A DNA stretch of 22,478 nt from Megamonas sp. UBA1799 (GTDB lineage: Bacteria > Bacillota > Negativicutes > Selenomonadales > Selenomonadaceae): positions 1-22,478 of the forward strand of contig DCFR01000036.1 of NCBI GenBank assembly GCA_002319815.1. Direction: 5' to 3'. The position numbers and the translations under genes were made by a program. A model generated the notes under the pieces. The model searched no databases. It was not told the origin of the DNA and was given only the letters and a program-made list of their open reading frames with translations. Shown piece after piece: positions 22,466 to 22,478 of this stretch (position 1 is its first letter; each line of letters starts with the position of its first letter).

Positions 22466-22478
22466 AACCCGAACCAAT

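Overview
The window reads as a low-to-medium GC Firmicute (Bacillota) chromosome, most likely an anaerobic, non-sporulating member such as a Negativicute. Its core is the conserved Firmicute block holA-rpsT / lepA-hemW-hrcA-grpE-dnaK-dnaJ-prmA-rsmE-mtaB-hinT-rpsU-yqeY-nfeD-floA, in the order known from Bacillus subtilis (yqeN-rpsT-...-lepA-hemN-hrcA-grpE-dnaK-dnaJ-yqeT-yqeU-yqeV-rpsU-yqeY-yqeZ-yqfA). The sporulation genes found in that order in B. subtilis (gpr and spoIIP between rpsT and lepA; yqfC and yqfD after floA) are absent. The genus assignment is inference; no rRNA is present.

Layout. 1-3.3 kb: a YitT-family membrane protein (minus), an AlkD-like DNA glycosylase (plus), a GtrB-like membrane glycosyltransferase (minus) and a divergent GtrA flippase-like protein (plus), closed by a bidirectional terminator. 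3.3-6.4 kb: a minus-strand operon nfeD (short form) - floA - unknown membrane-anchored protein - beta-hydroxyacid dehydrogenase. 6.5-7.3 kb: rpsU-yqeY with a strong promoter and a terminator. 7.3-10.9 kb: prmA-rsmE-mtaB-hinT (protein, rRNA and tRNA modification plus a HIT hydrolase), starting from its own promoter with a leader hairpin. 11.0-15.9 kb: the class I heat-shock operon hrcA-grpE-dnaK-dnaJ under a sigma-A-type promoter with a perfect CIRCE operator. 16.0-19.0 kb: lepA-hemW, with start and stop codons overlapping. 19.0-20.6 kb: rpsT (plus) and holA (minus), convergent on a double terminator. 20.6-21.25 kb: a fluoride riboswitch with an expression-platform terminator, followed by crcB/fluC and a terminator. 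21.3-22.5 kb: a small plus-strand cluster of cupin, single-cluster [4Fe-4S] ferredoxin and hemerythrin-like protein, preceded by a 16-bp palindrome that looks like an operator.

Most of the window is translation and proteostasis housekeeping. The ends are more accessory: envelope or lipid-linked sugar modification on the left; fluoride resistance and a probable redox or nitrosative-stress cluster on the right. Many genes use GTG or TTG starts, chosen here by Shine-Dalgarno spacing. No stretch longer than 300 bases lacks a gene; the intergenic gaps of about 190-240 bases hold the promoters, operators, terminators and riboswitch listed. I saw no tRNA, rRNA, insertion sequence, CRISPR array or prophage gene, and no clearly new multi-gene system. 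The best candidates for new biology are the unknown floA-linked protein and the palindrome-controlled cupin/ferredoxin/hemerythrin cluster.
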